From contig CAIJOA010000014.1 in NCBI GenBank assembly GCA_903822185.1, positions 62,001-126,000 on the forward strand: DNA of 64,000 bases, read 5' to 3'. Numbering within the stretch: position 1 is the stretch's first letter; each line of letters opens with the position of its first letter. A model generated the notes under the pieces. The model was not told the origin of the DNA and searched no databases. It worked only from the letters and a program-made list of their open reading frames with translations. Origin of the DNA: an uncultured Rhodospirillales bacterium. Lineage in GTDB: Bacteria; Pseudomonadota; Alphaproteobacteria; ATCC43930; CGMCC-115725. A program made the translations under genes and the position numbers. Below, piece after piece: positions 8,043 through 16,462 of this stretch.

Positions 8043-8501
8043 TCACATGCTGCCAAAGATCGGAATTTGAATATGGAGGACGTAGGAAAACAGCAGCGTG
8101 CCGAAGAAGGTGACGCCGGCGGCGAGCAGCGCCGCCTGTTTCCACGTATTCTGGCGATCGCCCATCGCCGCGACGAAGACACAGCCGAAGGTACCGGGAA
8201 CCAGTCCCACCTTGTTGGCGAGGAGGATGAACAACAGCGCCGCGATGGTGATGCAGATCCAGCCGCGCCAATCCGGCCGCATCGCAGGTTCGGCGCTGAC
8301 GGGTTCGGGTTTGTAGGCAGCGGTGCCGGCGATGATCACGCCGATGCCGGCCAGCATGATGCCGAGACCCGTGGGGAAGAAACCGGGGCCCATATTGGTC
8401 AGGTGCCCCATCTCGTAGCGGCTGCCCTGAATGGCCGCGACACCGCCCAGGAAGACCAACAGCGCACCTGCGTAATAATCGCGTCGATGAATGAACTTCA
8501 T
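8043..8501 (-). CDS. tctB: Tripartite tricarboxylate transporter small membrane subunit TctB
   Basis: A 152-residue protein with four hydrophobic segments (YYAGALLVFLGGVAAIQ, GLGIMLAGIGVIIAGTA, WICITIAALLFILLA and a last one ending IFGSM). The layout, with the conserved arginine- and aspartate-bearing start FIHRRDYYAG, is that of TctB. I chose ATG 8501; a GTG at 8525 is an alternative in the same frame. Its stop is 2 bases before tctA. It starts 124 bases beyond the end of the second Rieske gene, so all may form one transcript. Confidence 0.87.
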   Translation of the reverse strand: MKFIHRRDYYAGALLVFLGGVAAIQGSRYEMGHLTNMGPGFFPTGLGIMLAGIGVIIAGTAAYKPEPVSAEPAMRPDWRGWICITIAALLFILLANKVGLVPGTFGCVFVAAMGDRQNTWKQAALLAAGVTFFGTLLFSYVLHIQIPIFGSM

Positions 8502-8611
8502 CGGTCTCAGCGGCCCCTTCCGCACCTGGTTCTTATAAAATCGTTTTGTGTCGCGCCGTTAGAATGGCGCATATCGCGCCGGAATTCTCATCAAATTCTT
8601 AGGATGGCTCC

Positions 8612-8637
8612 CAAATTTGCGAGTCTCAAATTTGCGA
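8612..8637. repeat. Short tandem duplication at the 3' end of the Rieske gene
   Basis: The 11-mer CAAATTTGCGA occurs at 8612-8622 and again at 8627-8637, separated by 4 bases. The second copy encodes the last residues of the Rieske protein and overlaps its stop codon; the first lies just after it. It looks like a small local duplication without effect on the coding frame. Confidence 0.6.
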
Positions 8638-9765
8638 TTGGGGCTGCTCGACGATGAGGGGCAGCTTTTCAGTGGGCCGCCGCCAGACCGTCAGCGGCTC
8701 TCCCTCGGCCAGCTTCTTCATTTCGCGTGCCCACAATTTGCGCAGCAGAATGACCCCACGGTCGGACTGGCCCAACCGGTCGCGGCTGCGATCGACGATC
8801 AGCCCCTGGCCGGCCAGGGCGACATTGTCCTGCACCACGAACAGCCCGCGATAGGTGGGGTCGAGATCCTGCACGCGCAGCTTGCCGGCCAGGACGTCGG
8901 CCGTGACCTGCAGCGGATGCGGCTCGATCGGCTTGCGGATGATCTGGCGTGCGCCGGTCGGATCGGCGCGGCGGGCGTTGATGGCGAAGGTCATCATGCT
9001 TTCGTCGTCGATCGGCACGCGATAGGCGAGAAAGACCGTCCAGTCGGGACAATCGGGCGACGGCGGCAGGTCGGTCAGCAATGCGTTCGGCATCAGCCAA
9101 TGCGCCGTGCGCGTGGCGTTGGAGCCGCCGCCCTCGCGCTCGCCGATGCGGGTGATGCCGTATTCGGCTTCCTCGACGACGATTTCCGGCAGTTCCGACA
9201 GGCCATAGGAAGCGGTCGAGACGCGATGGACGAAATGGACATGCGCCTCGTCCAGATCGTTCTCGACCCGCTGGAAATAGTTACAGGGCACGACCTGGCG
9301 ATTGCATTGCAGCGTGCCGTCGGCGTCTTCCAGTTCGGGAAAGCGCGGCAGCTCGGGCGGTTCGCCTTCGCCCAGATAGGCGAAGATCATCCCCAGATAC
9401 TCGCGCGCCGGATAGGCGGCGGCTTTCACCTTGGCGGCGAAGGAGGCGCGTTCGCAGGGCTGTTCGACGCACTGGCCGTCGCCCTCATACATCCAGCCGT
9501 GATAAAAACAGCGCAGCCGGTCGCCCTCGACCCAGCCCAACGACAGGGCGGTCTGGCGATGGGGGCAGCGATCTTCCAGCATGAAAACCGCCCCGCTTTC
9601 GCCGCGATAAAGCGTGAAAAATTCGCCCAGGGTCTGAATGCGGACGGGCCGTCCGGGCTTCAATTCGGCCGCGATGAAGACCGGTTGCCAAAAGCGGCGC
9701 ATGAAGCGGCCGGCCAGCGTTCCCGGTCCCGTATGGGCAAAGTCGTTGAATTCTTTCGCCTTCAT
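8626..9765 (-). CDS. Rieske non-heme iron oxygenase alpha subunit (second copy)
   Basis: A 379-residue oxygenase of the same single-component type as the one at 2739-3881 but clearly diverged. Rieske ligands are Cys67-Pro-His69 and Cys86-Phe-Tyr-His89. The mononuclear iron site is Asp172, His175 and His180 (ENDLDEAHVHFVH). The start at 9765 has AGAGGAAG upstream. It is the first gene of the minus-strand cluster that continues with tctB, tctA and tctC, so its substrate is probably what the transporter imports, or a derivative. Hydroxylation or O-demethylation of an aromatic acid is likely. No reductase or ferredoxin gene is adjacent. Confidence 0.87.
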   Translation of the reverse strand: MKAKEFNDFAHTGPGTLAGRFMRRFWQPVFIAAELKPGRPVRIQTLGEFFTLYRGESGAVFMLEDRCPHRQTALSLGWVEGDRLRCFYHGWMYEGDGQCVEQPCERASFAAKVKAAAYPAREYLGMIFAYLGEGEPPELPRFPELEDADGTLQCNRQVVPCNYFQRVENDLDEAHVHFVHRVSTASYGLSELPEIVVEEAEYGITRIGEREGGGSNATRTAHWLMPNALLTDLPPSPDCPDWTVFLAYRVPIDDESMMTFAINARRADPTGARQIIRKPIEPHPLQVTADVLAGKLRVQDLDPTYRGLFVVQDNVALAGQGLIVDRSRDRLGQSDRGVILLRKLWAREMKKLAEGEPLTVWRRPTEKLPLIVEQPQSQI

Positions 9766-9889
9766 CAGCTTCCTCTAGGCCTTTATGGATTCGAATTTAG
9801 CCGACCGCGCCGGCGGATGCGCGATGAAATCTGGCGTCCAGCGGTTCAGCGGCTAAGATATTCGCCGACATTGAGGTAACGGGTGGGCC

Positions 9890-10528
9890 ATGGCTGCCGT
9901 GGAATACCGAACGACCCGATATGGCCGGCTGGGCGCGGTCCTGGTGCTGGCGATGCTGTGCGGCGCGGCCCCTCGGGCCGAGGCGCAGTATGTGGCCCCG
10001 ACTCCGCTGACCGGTATTCCCAAGGTTCCCAAGACCTTGCCGCTCTTTGGTCAGTCGCCGCTGTGGACCGTCGCGACGGCGGCTGCCGCAGACCGAACCG
10101 ACGACGTTACGCTGTTGTTGCAGCAGCATGCCAGCCCGGACGATCCGGACGAAAACGGCCGGACAGGGCTGATCTACGCGGCGATAAACAATAACGTCGA
10201 TATCACCCAAGCCTTGCTCAATCGCGGGGCGCAGCGTGATGGCCGTGACAAGCTCGGTAAGACCGCGCTGCATTGGGCGGCGGAACGCGGCAGTCTCGAT
10301 GTGATGAAGCTGCTGCTCGCGGCCAAGGTGACGGTCGATGCTCAAAACCTTCAAGGCCAAACACCGCTGATGCTCGCGGCCAGCAAAAGCAAGACGGCGG
10401 CGGTGCGGCTGCTGCTGCAAGCCCACGCCGACCCGAAGAAAGAAGACTATACCGGCCGCGACGCCAGCGATTGGGCCGCGGGCAATGCCATTCTCAAACA
10501 GTCGCTGAAAACCGCCGCCGGTCCCTGA
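9890..10528 (+). CDS. Secreted ankyrin-repeat protein
   Basis: A 212-residue protein with a signal peptide (hydrophobic LGAVLVLAMLCGAAP, cleavage near AEAQ-Y at about residue 33) followed by about four ankyrin repeats. Repeat cores are NGRTGLIYAAINNNVDITQA, LGKTALHWAAERGSLDVMKL and QGQTPLMLAASKSKTAAVRL, with a degenerate last one (YTGRDASDWAAGNAILKQSL). The product should be periplasmic and mediate protein contacts. It is divergent from the Rieske gene and converges on the VIT1-like gene, ending one base before that gene's stop. Its partner is unknown. Confidence 0.85.
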   Translation: MAAVEYRTTRYGRLGAVLVLAMLCGAAPRAEAQYVAPTPLTGIPKVPKTLPLFGQSPLWTVATAAAADRTDDVTLLLQQHASPDDPDENGRTGLIYAAINNNVDITQALLNRGAQRDGRDKLGKTALHWAAERGSLDVMKLLLAAKVTVDAQNLQGQTPLMLAASKSKTAAVRLLLQAHADPKKEDYTGRDASDWAAGNAILKQSLKTAAGP

Positions 10529-11233
10529 TCAGCCGCCGACGCCACCACCGATCAGCATCCCGATCGCAACGCCGGCGAAGGCGGCAGCCACGCCCATCGC
10601 AACGGTTTCGATCACCGTTCGCACGACCTTGCGCCGGCCGATTCGCGCGCGGCCAATGCCCAGCGCGACCAACAGCAAAATCGTGATCACCGCCGATACG
10701 ATACGGGCCTCGGCGATCGGCAGCAGGATGAACGGCAGGATGGGGATGCTTGCCGAGAAGAAATCGGCGGTCAGCATCCATAAGGCCTGCTCCCAAGGAT
10801 TCGGATGCTCTTCGGGGCTTGCTTGAAGGGCGATCAGCAGACCTTTCAACGCATCGCGGTCATTTTGCACGGCATTCGTCAGGGCGATGCAGAGCGGCGC
10901 CGGTAATCCCGCTGTCCCTAATCGTCCGGGCAGCATCGCGGCGATGGCATCGCGATCCAGCGTGAGGTCCGTCTTCAACCGTTCCTGCGCCGCCAGCAGC
11001 GCGTCGCCACTGGTTTCGGCATCGAGATAGGCCCCGGCCATCATCGAAACCGCCGCTGCCGCTGCGCCGGTCGCACCCGCAACGATCACCGCGATCGAAC
11101 TGCTCGTTGTCGCGGCAACACCGAAGACCAGACCGAAGATCGACACGGTGCCGTCTTCCATGCCGAAGACGATGGTTCCGGCGGAGGCGGAGAGAGATCG
11201 CCCAACGCGCGCCAGTGTTGAAGCGATTGTCAT
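10529..11233 (-). CDS. VIT1/CCC1-family membrane protein (iron/manganese transporter type)
   Basis: A 234-residue protein with the family-defining start region FGMEDGTVSIFGLVFGVAA and a second helix rich in Gly/Ala (IAVIVAGATGAAAAAVSMMA) followed by GAYLDAETSGD. Three hydrophobic segments lie near the C-terminus, with Gly-rich GMLIGGGVGG at the end. A hydrophilic middle of about 70 residues (LKTDLTLDRDAIAAMLPGRL) matches the cytoplasmic insert of the family. I chose the ATG at 11233 because the family start fits there; the ribosome-binding site is weak. Relatives move Fe2+ or Mn2+ out of the cytosol. Confidence 0.75.
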   Translation of the reverse strand: MTIASTLARVGRSLSASAGTIVFGMEDGTVSIFGLVFGVAATTSSSIAVIVAGATGAAAAAVSMMAGAYLDAETSGDALLAAQERLKTDLTLDRDAIAAMLPGRLGTAGLPAPLCIALTNAVQNDRDALKGLLIALQASPEEHPNPWEQALWMLTADFFSASIPILPFILLPIAEARIVSAVITILLLVALGIGRARIGRRKVVRTVIETVAMGVAAAFAGVAIGMLIGGGVGG

Positions 11234-11458
11234 GAATATTCTCGCGCGTTGCTGTTTTTTTGTTGTCGCGAGACCGTACTTCAAACGGCGACGGGCATGC
11301 CAGCGCCGCGCTTAACCGGACCTCGCGTCCCGTAAGGTCAGCCCGGTCATGCACGTCTGATCGAACGCTTCGCCGCGTGATTTGGCGATCACCCTCGAAG
11401 CCCCGCGACGGCAAGCGCAATCGACGCTACGATTACCCAACCGTTCACGGAGGGTCGT

Positions 11459-12568
11459 ATGAAAACCAAAGCCGCCATTGCCCACGCCGCGGGCCGCCCG
11501 CTGGTCATCGAAACCGTCGATCTGGATGGGCCGAAGGCGGGCGAGGTGCTGATCGAAATCAAGGCGACCGGCCTGTGCCATACCGACGAATTTACCCGCT
11601 CGGGCGCGGACCCGGAAGGGCTTTTCCCGGCGATCCTCGGTCATGAAGGCGCGGGCATCGTTGTCGATGTCGGGCCGAGCGTGACCTCGTTGCGCAAAGG
11701 CGATCACGTCATTCCGCTCTACACGCCGGAATGCCGCCAGTGCAAATCGTGCCTGTCCCAAAAGACCAATCTTTGCACCTCGATCCGCGCGACCCAGGGC
11801 AAGGGGTTGATGCCCGATGGAACCAGCCGGTTCTCGATCGGCAAAGAATTGATCCATCATTATATGGGCTGCTCAACCTTCTCGAACTTCACGGTGCTGC
11901 CGGAAATCGCGGTGGCGAAGATTCGCGAAGACGCGCCCTTCGATAAGGTTTGTTACATCGGTTGCGGCGTCACCACCGGCATCGGCGCTGTTATAAACAC
12001 GGCCAAAGTCGAAGCCGGCGCGAATGTCGTCGTCTTCGGCCTCGGCGGCATCGGCCTTAACGTGGTGCAGGGCGCGCGGATGGTCGGGGCGAACAAGATC
12101 ATCGGCGTCGATCTCAATCCCGGCCGTAAGGCGCTGGCCGAAAAATTCGGTATGACCCATTACGTCAATCCGTCCGAGGTCGATGGCAGCCTCGTCGATT
12201 ATCTTGTCGCGCTGACCGATGGCGGCGCGGATTACAGTTTCGAATGTATCGGCAATGTCGATGTCATGCGTCAGGCGCTGGAATGCTGCCATCGCGGCTG
12301 GGGCGTCTCGGTCATCATCGGCGTCGCCGGCGCGGGGCAGGAAATCAAGACGCGGCCGTTTCAGCTGGTTACAGGCCGCACCTGGAAAGGCACCGCCTTC
12401 GGCGGTGCGCGGGGCCGCACCGACGTGCCGAAGATCGTCGATTGGTATATGGACGGGAAGATCAATATCGACGACCTGATCACGCACAAGCTGGCGCTCG
12501 ACGACATCAACAAGGGCTTCGATCTGATGCATGCGGGCGAATCGATCCGCAGCGTCGTCGTCTATTAA
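11459..12568 (+). CDS. frmA: Class III alcohol dehydrogenase / S-(hydroxymethyl)glutathione dehydrogenase-like
   Basis: A 369-residue zinc alcohol dehydrogenase. Catalytic zinc ligands Cys40 (GLCHTDEF) and His62-Glu63 (GHEGAG) and the structural zinc cysteines 92, 95, 98 and 106 (ECRQCKSCLSQKTNLC) are visible. The NAD-binding Rossmann motif is VVFGLGGIGLNVVQGA followed by an acidic Asp (GVDLNPGRK). The length and the CRQCKSCLSQKTNLC spacing are those of class III enzymes, which oxidise S-hydroxymethylglutathione in formaldehyde removal. Formaldehyde could arise from Rieske O-demethylases nearby, but no S-formylglutathione hydrolase gene is adjacent. The ribosome-binding site GGAGGG is good. 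Assignment to frmA rather than another long-chain ADH is likely but not certain. Confidence 0.85.
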   Translation: MKTKAAIAHAAGRPLVIETVDLDGPKAGEVLIEIKATGLCHTDEFTRSGADPEGLFPAILGHEGAGIVVDVGPSVTSLRKGDHVIPLYTPECRQCKSCLSQKTNLCTSIRATQGKGLMPDGTSRFSIGKELIHHYMGCSTFSNFTVLPEIAVAKIREDAPFDKVCYIGCGVTTGIGAVINTAKVEAGANVVVFGLGGIGLNVVQGARMVGANKIIGVDLNPGRKALAEKFGMTHYVNPSEVDGSLVDYLVALTDGGADYSFECIGNVDVMRQALECCHRGWGVSVIIGVAGAGQEIKTRPFQLVTGRTWKGTAFGGARGRTDVPKIVDWYMDGKINIDDLITHKLALDDINKGFDLMHAGESIRSVVVY

Positions 12569-12592
12569 ATCAAAAAATCGGGGGGAAACGAA

Positions 12593-13507
12593 ATGAAGAT
12601 GCGGAACATGGCGAGTCTGCTGGGCGTGGCGATCGCGCTATTGGCCTCGCCCGCTTTCAGCCAATCGAAAATGACGGTGGCCTATATCCCCAGCGTCGAT
12701 TTCGTGCCGTTGTTCGTGGCGCAGGATGAAGGCTATTTCACCAAGCGCGGGCTCGACGTGACGCTGCAGATGATTCCGGTTGCGGCGAACATGCCCGCCG
12801 CGCTCACCTCGCACAGCATCGATATCGGCGTCGGCACCATGCCGCCTTTGCTGCTGGCGACCGAGAACGGGCTCGAATTCAGCGTCGTCTCCGGTTACAC
12901 GCGTAACCTCGCCTCCGATCCGCAGACCAGCCTCCTCGTGCGCAAGGGTTTCGACTACAAAAATCCCGCCGATCTTAAAGGCAAGCGCGTCGGCACGCCC
13001 GGCTTCATGAGCAGCTTCGATATCCATTTCCGCAAATGGCTGACGCTCAAGAACATCAACCCTAGCGACGTCAATTTCATCGAAACGAAATTCAACCAGA
13101 TGGGCGACCAGATGAAGGGCGGGATCGTCGATGCCGCCATCGTCATCGAACCGTTCCGCGGCGAGGCCGTTCGTAACGGCAGCGGCGATCGCGCGGCGGA
13201 TTTTCTCGGCGAGGTGACGAAGGACGACGCTGGTGCCTTCTGGATGTCGAACCGCGATTGGGCGGTGGCGCATCCGAAAGAACGTGCGGCCTTCCGCGCG
13301 GCGCTTGAAGAAGGCGTCGCGACCGTTGGGCGCGATCACGCGATGGCCGAAGCCACGATGAAGAAATATCTGAAATTCACCGCGCCGGTCGCGGGCGACT
13401 GGTCGTTCGACCTGACCCCGGCGGATATCCAGTTCTACGAGGATATGATGCTGGAATTCGGGTTGCTGAAACAGAAGATCGACGTCACGACGCTGATTGC
13501 GAAGTGA
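12593..13507 (+). CDS. ABC transporter substrate-binding protein, NitT/TauT (NMT1) type
   Basis: A 304-residue periplasmic protein with the signal peptide MASLLGVAIALLASPAFSQ. The mature domain opens with MTVAYIPSVDFVPLFVAQDE and continues with GYFTKRGLDVTLQM, the usual start of SsuA/TauA/THI5-like binding proteins. It begins 24 bases after the alcohol dehydrogenase gene with a strong Shine-Dalgarno (GGGGGGAAA), so the two may be co-transcribed. No permease or ATPase gene is adjacent; it may serve the importer at 44502-48112 or one outside the window. Ligand unknown. Confidence 0.88.
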   Translation: MKMRNMASLLGVAIALLASPAFSQSKMTVAYIPSVDFVPLFVAQDEGYFTKRGLDVTLQMIPVAANMPAALTSHSIDIGVGTMPPLLLATENGLEFSVVSGYTRNLASDPQTSLLVRKGFDYKNPADLKGKRVGTPGFMSSFDIHFRKWLTLKNINPSDVNFIETKFNQMGDQMKGGIVDAAIVIEPFRGEAVRNGSGDRAADFLGEVTKDDAGAFWMSNRDWAVAHPKERAAFRAALEEGVATVGRDHAMAEATMKKYLKFTAPVAGDWSFDLTPADIQFYEDMMLEFGLLKQKIDVTTLIAK

Positions 13508-13528
13508 TGGGGATCGCGAAGTGAGGGA

Positions 13529-14029
13529 TCAGAACGCCCAGCCGATCAGATGATCGAGGGAGATCGGCCCGCCGCCGACGGCGACGAAGACCAAAGCGGC
13601 GAGGAGCCACATCAGCGGATATTCGATGCCCTGCTGATTCCAGAACCAGCCATGGCCCCAACGATAATGCGCGACGACGCCATGGACGAAGAACAAGGCG
13701 ATGACCGCCGCCATCGGCCGGGTGAAGAGGCCCAACGCGAGAAGCGGCCCAGCCCCTAACAGGGCGAAAACAACCAACGCCGCCCAGAGATGCGGCAGCG
13801 GATAGCCCTGCCGCGCGAGCCCGGCGGCTTGTTGCTTGAAGCGCGACACGCCGGGAACGCGGGGTCCGACGCCGCCGGTGCTTGCGAACATGCCGAAGCT
13901 GCTGCGCAGCCCATGCGGCACCATGGCGAGCCCGACCATCACGCGCAGCAGCGCCATCGTCCAGGGTGTTGCCGCTTGATAGAAATCGCCAAGCTGCGGC
14001 CAAATAAGGTCGGTGGGTGAACCGGTCAT
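13529..14029 (-). CDS. DoxX-family membrane protein
   Basis: A 166-residue protein with four hydrophobic segments. The first carries the DoxX-like pattern (TMALLRVMVGLAMVPHGLRS) and the third pair reads ALLGAGPLLALGLFTRPMAA with VIALFFVHGVVAHYRWGHGW. DoxX relatives are linked to quinones and redox stress, but a specific reaction is not established for this subgroup. It converges with the binding-protein gene ending at 13507 and is divergent from the next binding-protein gene. Confidence 0.8.
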   Translation of the reverse strand: MTGSPTDLIWPQLGDFYQAATPWTMALLRVMVGLAMVPHGLRSSFGMFASTGGVGPRVPGVSRFKQQAAGLARQGYPLPHLWAALVVFALLGAGPLLALGLFTRPMAAVIALFFVHGVVAHYRWGHGWFWNQQGIEYPLMWLLAALVFVAVGGGPISLDHLIGWAF

Positions 14030-14202
14030 GTCTCGAAAATGAAAGGGGATGGGAAGGGTGAAACTGCGGCCACGCTATCACCCTCTTCGCCCCCATTTCA
14101 ATCGGCGTGCGGGGGCCGGCGGGCTTGCCTCACCGCTGCGCCGTCGATATAGGCAAGCGCCGCGTCGATTTGAGAATAGCGGCGTTCCGAAAGGGGAGGA
14201 CG

Positions 14203-15384
14203 ATGAGCAAGAAGATACTGACGGTTGCCGGTCTCGGCGTTGCGATGGGCCTGGCCGCGATGTCGCCGGTTCACGCCGACATCAAGATTGGTCTGCTCAC
14301 CGATTTCTCCGGACCCCAGGGCGCGTTCGGGCCGCTTTATAAAGACGGCGTCGATTACGTTCTCAAGCAGCACGAAGGCAAGCTGGGCGGTCAGAAGGTC
14401 GTGCTGGTTGTCGAGGACGGCGCCGGCGATCCTTCGACGACGATTGCCAAGGCGAAGAAGCTGATCGAATCCGACAAGATCGACGTGCTGTTCGGGCCGA
14501 TCAATTCGGCGACCGGTGCGGCGTTGAAGCCGTATCTCGTCGATATGAAGATGCCGACCTTGCTGCAATCGACGGTCGATGAGGTCAGCGACGGCAAATA
14601 CATGTTCCGCACCTCGTTCGCCTCGAACGAAGAGGCCTATCTGCAGGGCTATATCCCCGGCAAGCTGGGCTATAAGAAGGCGATGGTGCTGGCCTCGAAC
14701 TATCTCGCCGGCCAAGGCGCCGCGAAATATTTCGAGATGGGCTTCAATGCCGGCGGCGGCACCGTCATCCAGAAATTGATGCCGCGTCTCGGCACCGCCG
14801 ATTACGGCCCCTATATCTCGCAGGTGACGGGAGATGCCGATGTCGGCATCGTCTTCCTCAGCGGCTCGGACGCGATCCGCTTCATGCAGCAGATCGCCGG
14901 TTACGATTCGAAGCTGCCGCTGTTCGGCTATACCTCGGCGGTCGATGATTCTTTGCTGCCGGCCGAAGGCAAGGCCGCGATCGGTTTCGTCGGCGCTGCG
15001 TCCTATATCTCGACGATCGACACACCCGAGAACAAAGCCTTCGTGAAGGAATGGGAATCGATGTTCCCGCCGGATCATCATCCGTCCTGGCCCGGCATGG
15101 GCGGCTATGTCGCCGCCGCCGTTCTCGACCAAGCCCTCACCAAGACCGGTGGCAAGGTCAGCGATACCGAGGCGCTGTTGAAAGCGATCAGCGAAGCGAA
15201 GATCACGACGCCGGGCGGTCCGTTCCGTTTCGACAAGAACAACAACCCCGTTCAGCCGCGTTACATCGCCGAAATCCGCGAAGTCGATGGCAAGATACAG
15301 CCGGTCGTCATCGGCAAGATCGACGAATGGCTGCCGGAACTCTCGCCGCCGACCTTCGCCAATCTCGATCTCAAGAAAAAATGA
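14203..15384 (+). CDS. Branched-chain amino acid-type (LivK) ABC substrate-binding protein
   Basis: A 393-residue periplasmic binding protein. The start at 14203 has AAGGGGAGG just upstream and gives the signal peptide KKILTVAGLGVAMGLAAMSP followed by VHA-D. The mature start DIKIGLLTDFSGPQGAFGPL and LYKDGVDYVLKQHEGKLGGQ is typical of type I LivK-like proteins. Such proteins in soil bacteria often bind aromatic acids rather than amino acids. No Liv permease or ATPase genes follow. It is 49 bases upstream of the fumarylacetoacetate hydrolase-like gene, so the ligand may be related to that pathway. Confidence 0.9.
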   Translation: MSKKILTVAGLGVAMGLAAMSPVHADIKIGLLTDFSGPQGAFGPLYKDGVDYVLKQHEGKLGGQKVVLVVEDGAGDPSTTIAKAKKLIESDKIDVLFGPINSATGAALKPYLVDMKMPTLLQSTVDEVSDGKYMFRTSFASNEEAYLQGYIPGKLGYKKAMVLASNYLAGQGAAKYFEMGFNAGGGTVIQKLMPRLGTADYGPYISQVTGDADVGIVFLSGSDAIRFMQQIAGYDSKLPLFGYTSAVDDSLLPAEGKAAIGFVGAASYISTIDTPENKAFVKEWESMFPPDHHPSWPGMGGYVAAAVLDQALTKTGGKVSDTEALLKAISEAKITTPGGPFRFDKNNNPVQPRYIAEIREVDGKIQPVVIGKIDEWLPELSPPTFANLDLKKK

Positions 15385-15433
15385 GATAGGATGCTGCCAA
15401 GCCGCGATAAGCGGCGCTCAACGGGGAGGCAGC

Positions 15434-16399
15434 ATGAAGATCGTCGTTTACGGCCCGGACAAACGGGTCGGCGCATTGCGCGATGGATCGGTGATCGATC
15501 TGTCGCGCGCCTTTGCGAAATACCGGCATGAAGCGAAGGGTGAAGCGAATGCGTCCGCTCTCGTCCCGGCCGATCTCGCCGGACTGATCCACGGCGGCCG
15601 TCGCGCACTCGATGATACACAACGGGCGTTGGATCATCTTGCCCACGCGCATGACGCAAAAGATCCCAGCGGCTTCAGCGTCGTGTTCGCGGCCGATGCG
15701 GTGCAGCTTCATGCGCCGATGCCGCAATGCGGGCGGATGGCCTGCGCCGGTTCCAACTTCACCACCCATCGCGACCGCATGGCTGCACGGTCTGGCCATA
15801 CGGTTGAAAAGCCGTTCATCTGGGGTTTCTGGAAAGTCAGCGACCCGGCGGGTCCCGCTGGTGAGGTGATCTATCCGGCCCGCTGCAACCGGCTCGATTA
15901 CGAGGGCGAGTTGGCCGTCATCCTTGGCAAAGGCGGCAAGGATTTACGCCCCGACCAACTCAAGGATCATGTCTGGGGCGTCACGCTGTTTTGCGATTGG
16001 AGTATCCGCAGTCCGCGCGAGGCTCGAGGACCAATGAATTTCGCCGTGCCGAAAAATTTCGACACATCGGGGTCGCTCGGCCCCTGCATCGTCGTCGATG
16101 AACTCGACTGCACCAATATCGACATCGAAACCTTCGTGAATGGGCAACGCCGGCAGGCGCACAATACGCGCGAGATGACGTTCTCGTTCGGCGACTATCT
16201 CGAATATCTATCCCGCGATCTTACGTTGAAGCCTGGCGACCTGATTTGCAGCGGCACGGGCGAAGGCACTGCTGCCGATGCCAGCCCGACGAATCCCGAC
16301 GGGACTCAGCCGCCCGATTTGTTCCTCAAGGTCGGCGACAAGGTCGAAGTGAAATCACCCCAGATCGGGAGTCTGCGCGCGACCATCGTCGCGAAATAG
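15434..16399 (+). CDS. Fumarylacetoacetate hydrolase-family protein
   Basis: A 321-residue enzyme of the FAH fold. The start at 15434 has GGGGAGG upstream. An N-terminal cap (MKIVVYGPDKRVGALRDGSV) precedes the catalytic domain with the metal-binding Glu pair in LDYEGELAVILGKGG and the later FDTSGSLGPCIVVDELDCTN. The C-terminal SGTGEGTAADASP region is also typical. Members cleave or hydrate dioxo acids at the end of aromatic ring-cleavage pathways. The usual ND-x-S-x-R-D-x-Q loop is changed to CDWSIRSPREARG, so the exact reaction is open. A strong hairpin follows. Confidence 0.87.
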   Translation: MKIVVYGPDKRVGALRDGSVIDLSRAFAKYRHEAKGEANASALVPADLAGLIHGGRRALDDTQRALDHLAHAHDAKDPSGFSVVFAADAVQLHAPMPQCGRMACAGSNFTTHRDRMAARSGHTVEKPFIWGFWKVSDPAGPAGEVIYPARCNRLDYEGELAVILGKGGKDLRPDQLKDHVWGVTLFCDWSIRSPREARGPMNFAVPKNFDTSGSLGPCIVVDELDCTNIDIETFVNGQRRQAHNTREMTFSFGDYLEYLSRDLTLKPGDLICSGTGEGTAADASPTNPDGTQPPDLFLKVGDKVEVKSPQIGSLRATIVAK

Positions 16400-16413
16400 C
16401 CGCCTGAAACGAA

Positions 16414-16438
16414 CAACGCGGCGAAAGACGCCGCGTTG
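16414..16438. terminator. Hairpin terminator between convergent genes
   Basis: CAACGCGGCG (16414-16423) and CGCCGCGTTG (16429-16438) form a perfect 10-bp stem with loop AAAGA, 15 bases after the FAH-like stop and about 25 bases beyond the end of the convergent gene. It has no strong T run and probably serves both directions. Confidence 0.65.
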
Positions 16439-16462
16439 CCTATGTCACGATGGAGATGGCGG

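Noticed and set aside
8527-8625. Small RNA or additional gene between tctB and the second Rieske gene
   Set aside because: I see only a short duplicated 11-mer and no convincing promoter, terminator or ORF.
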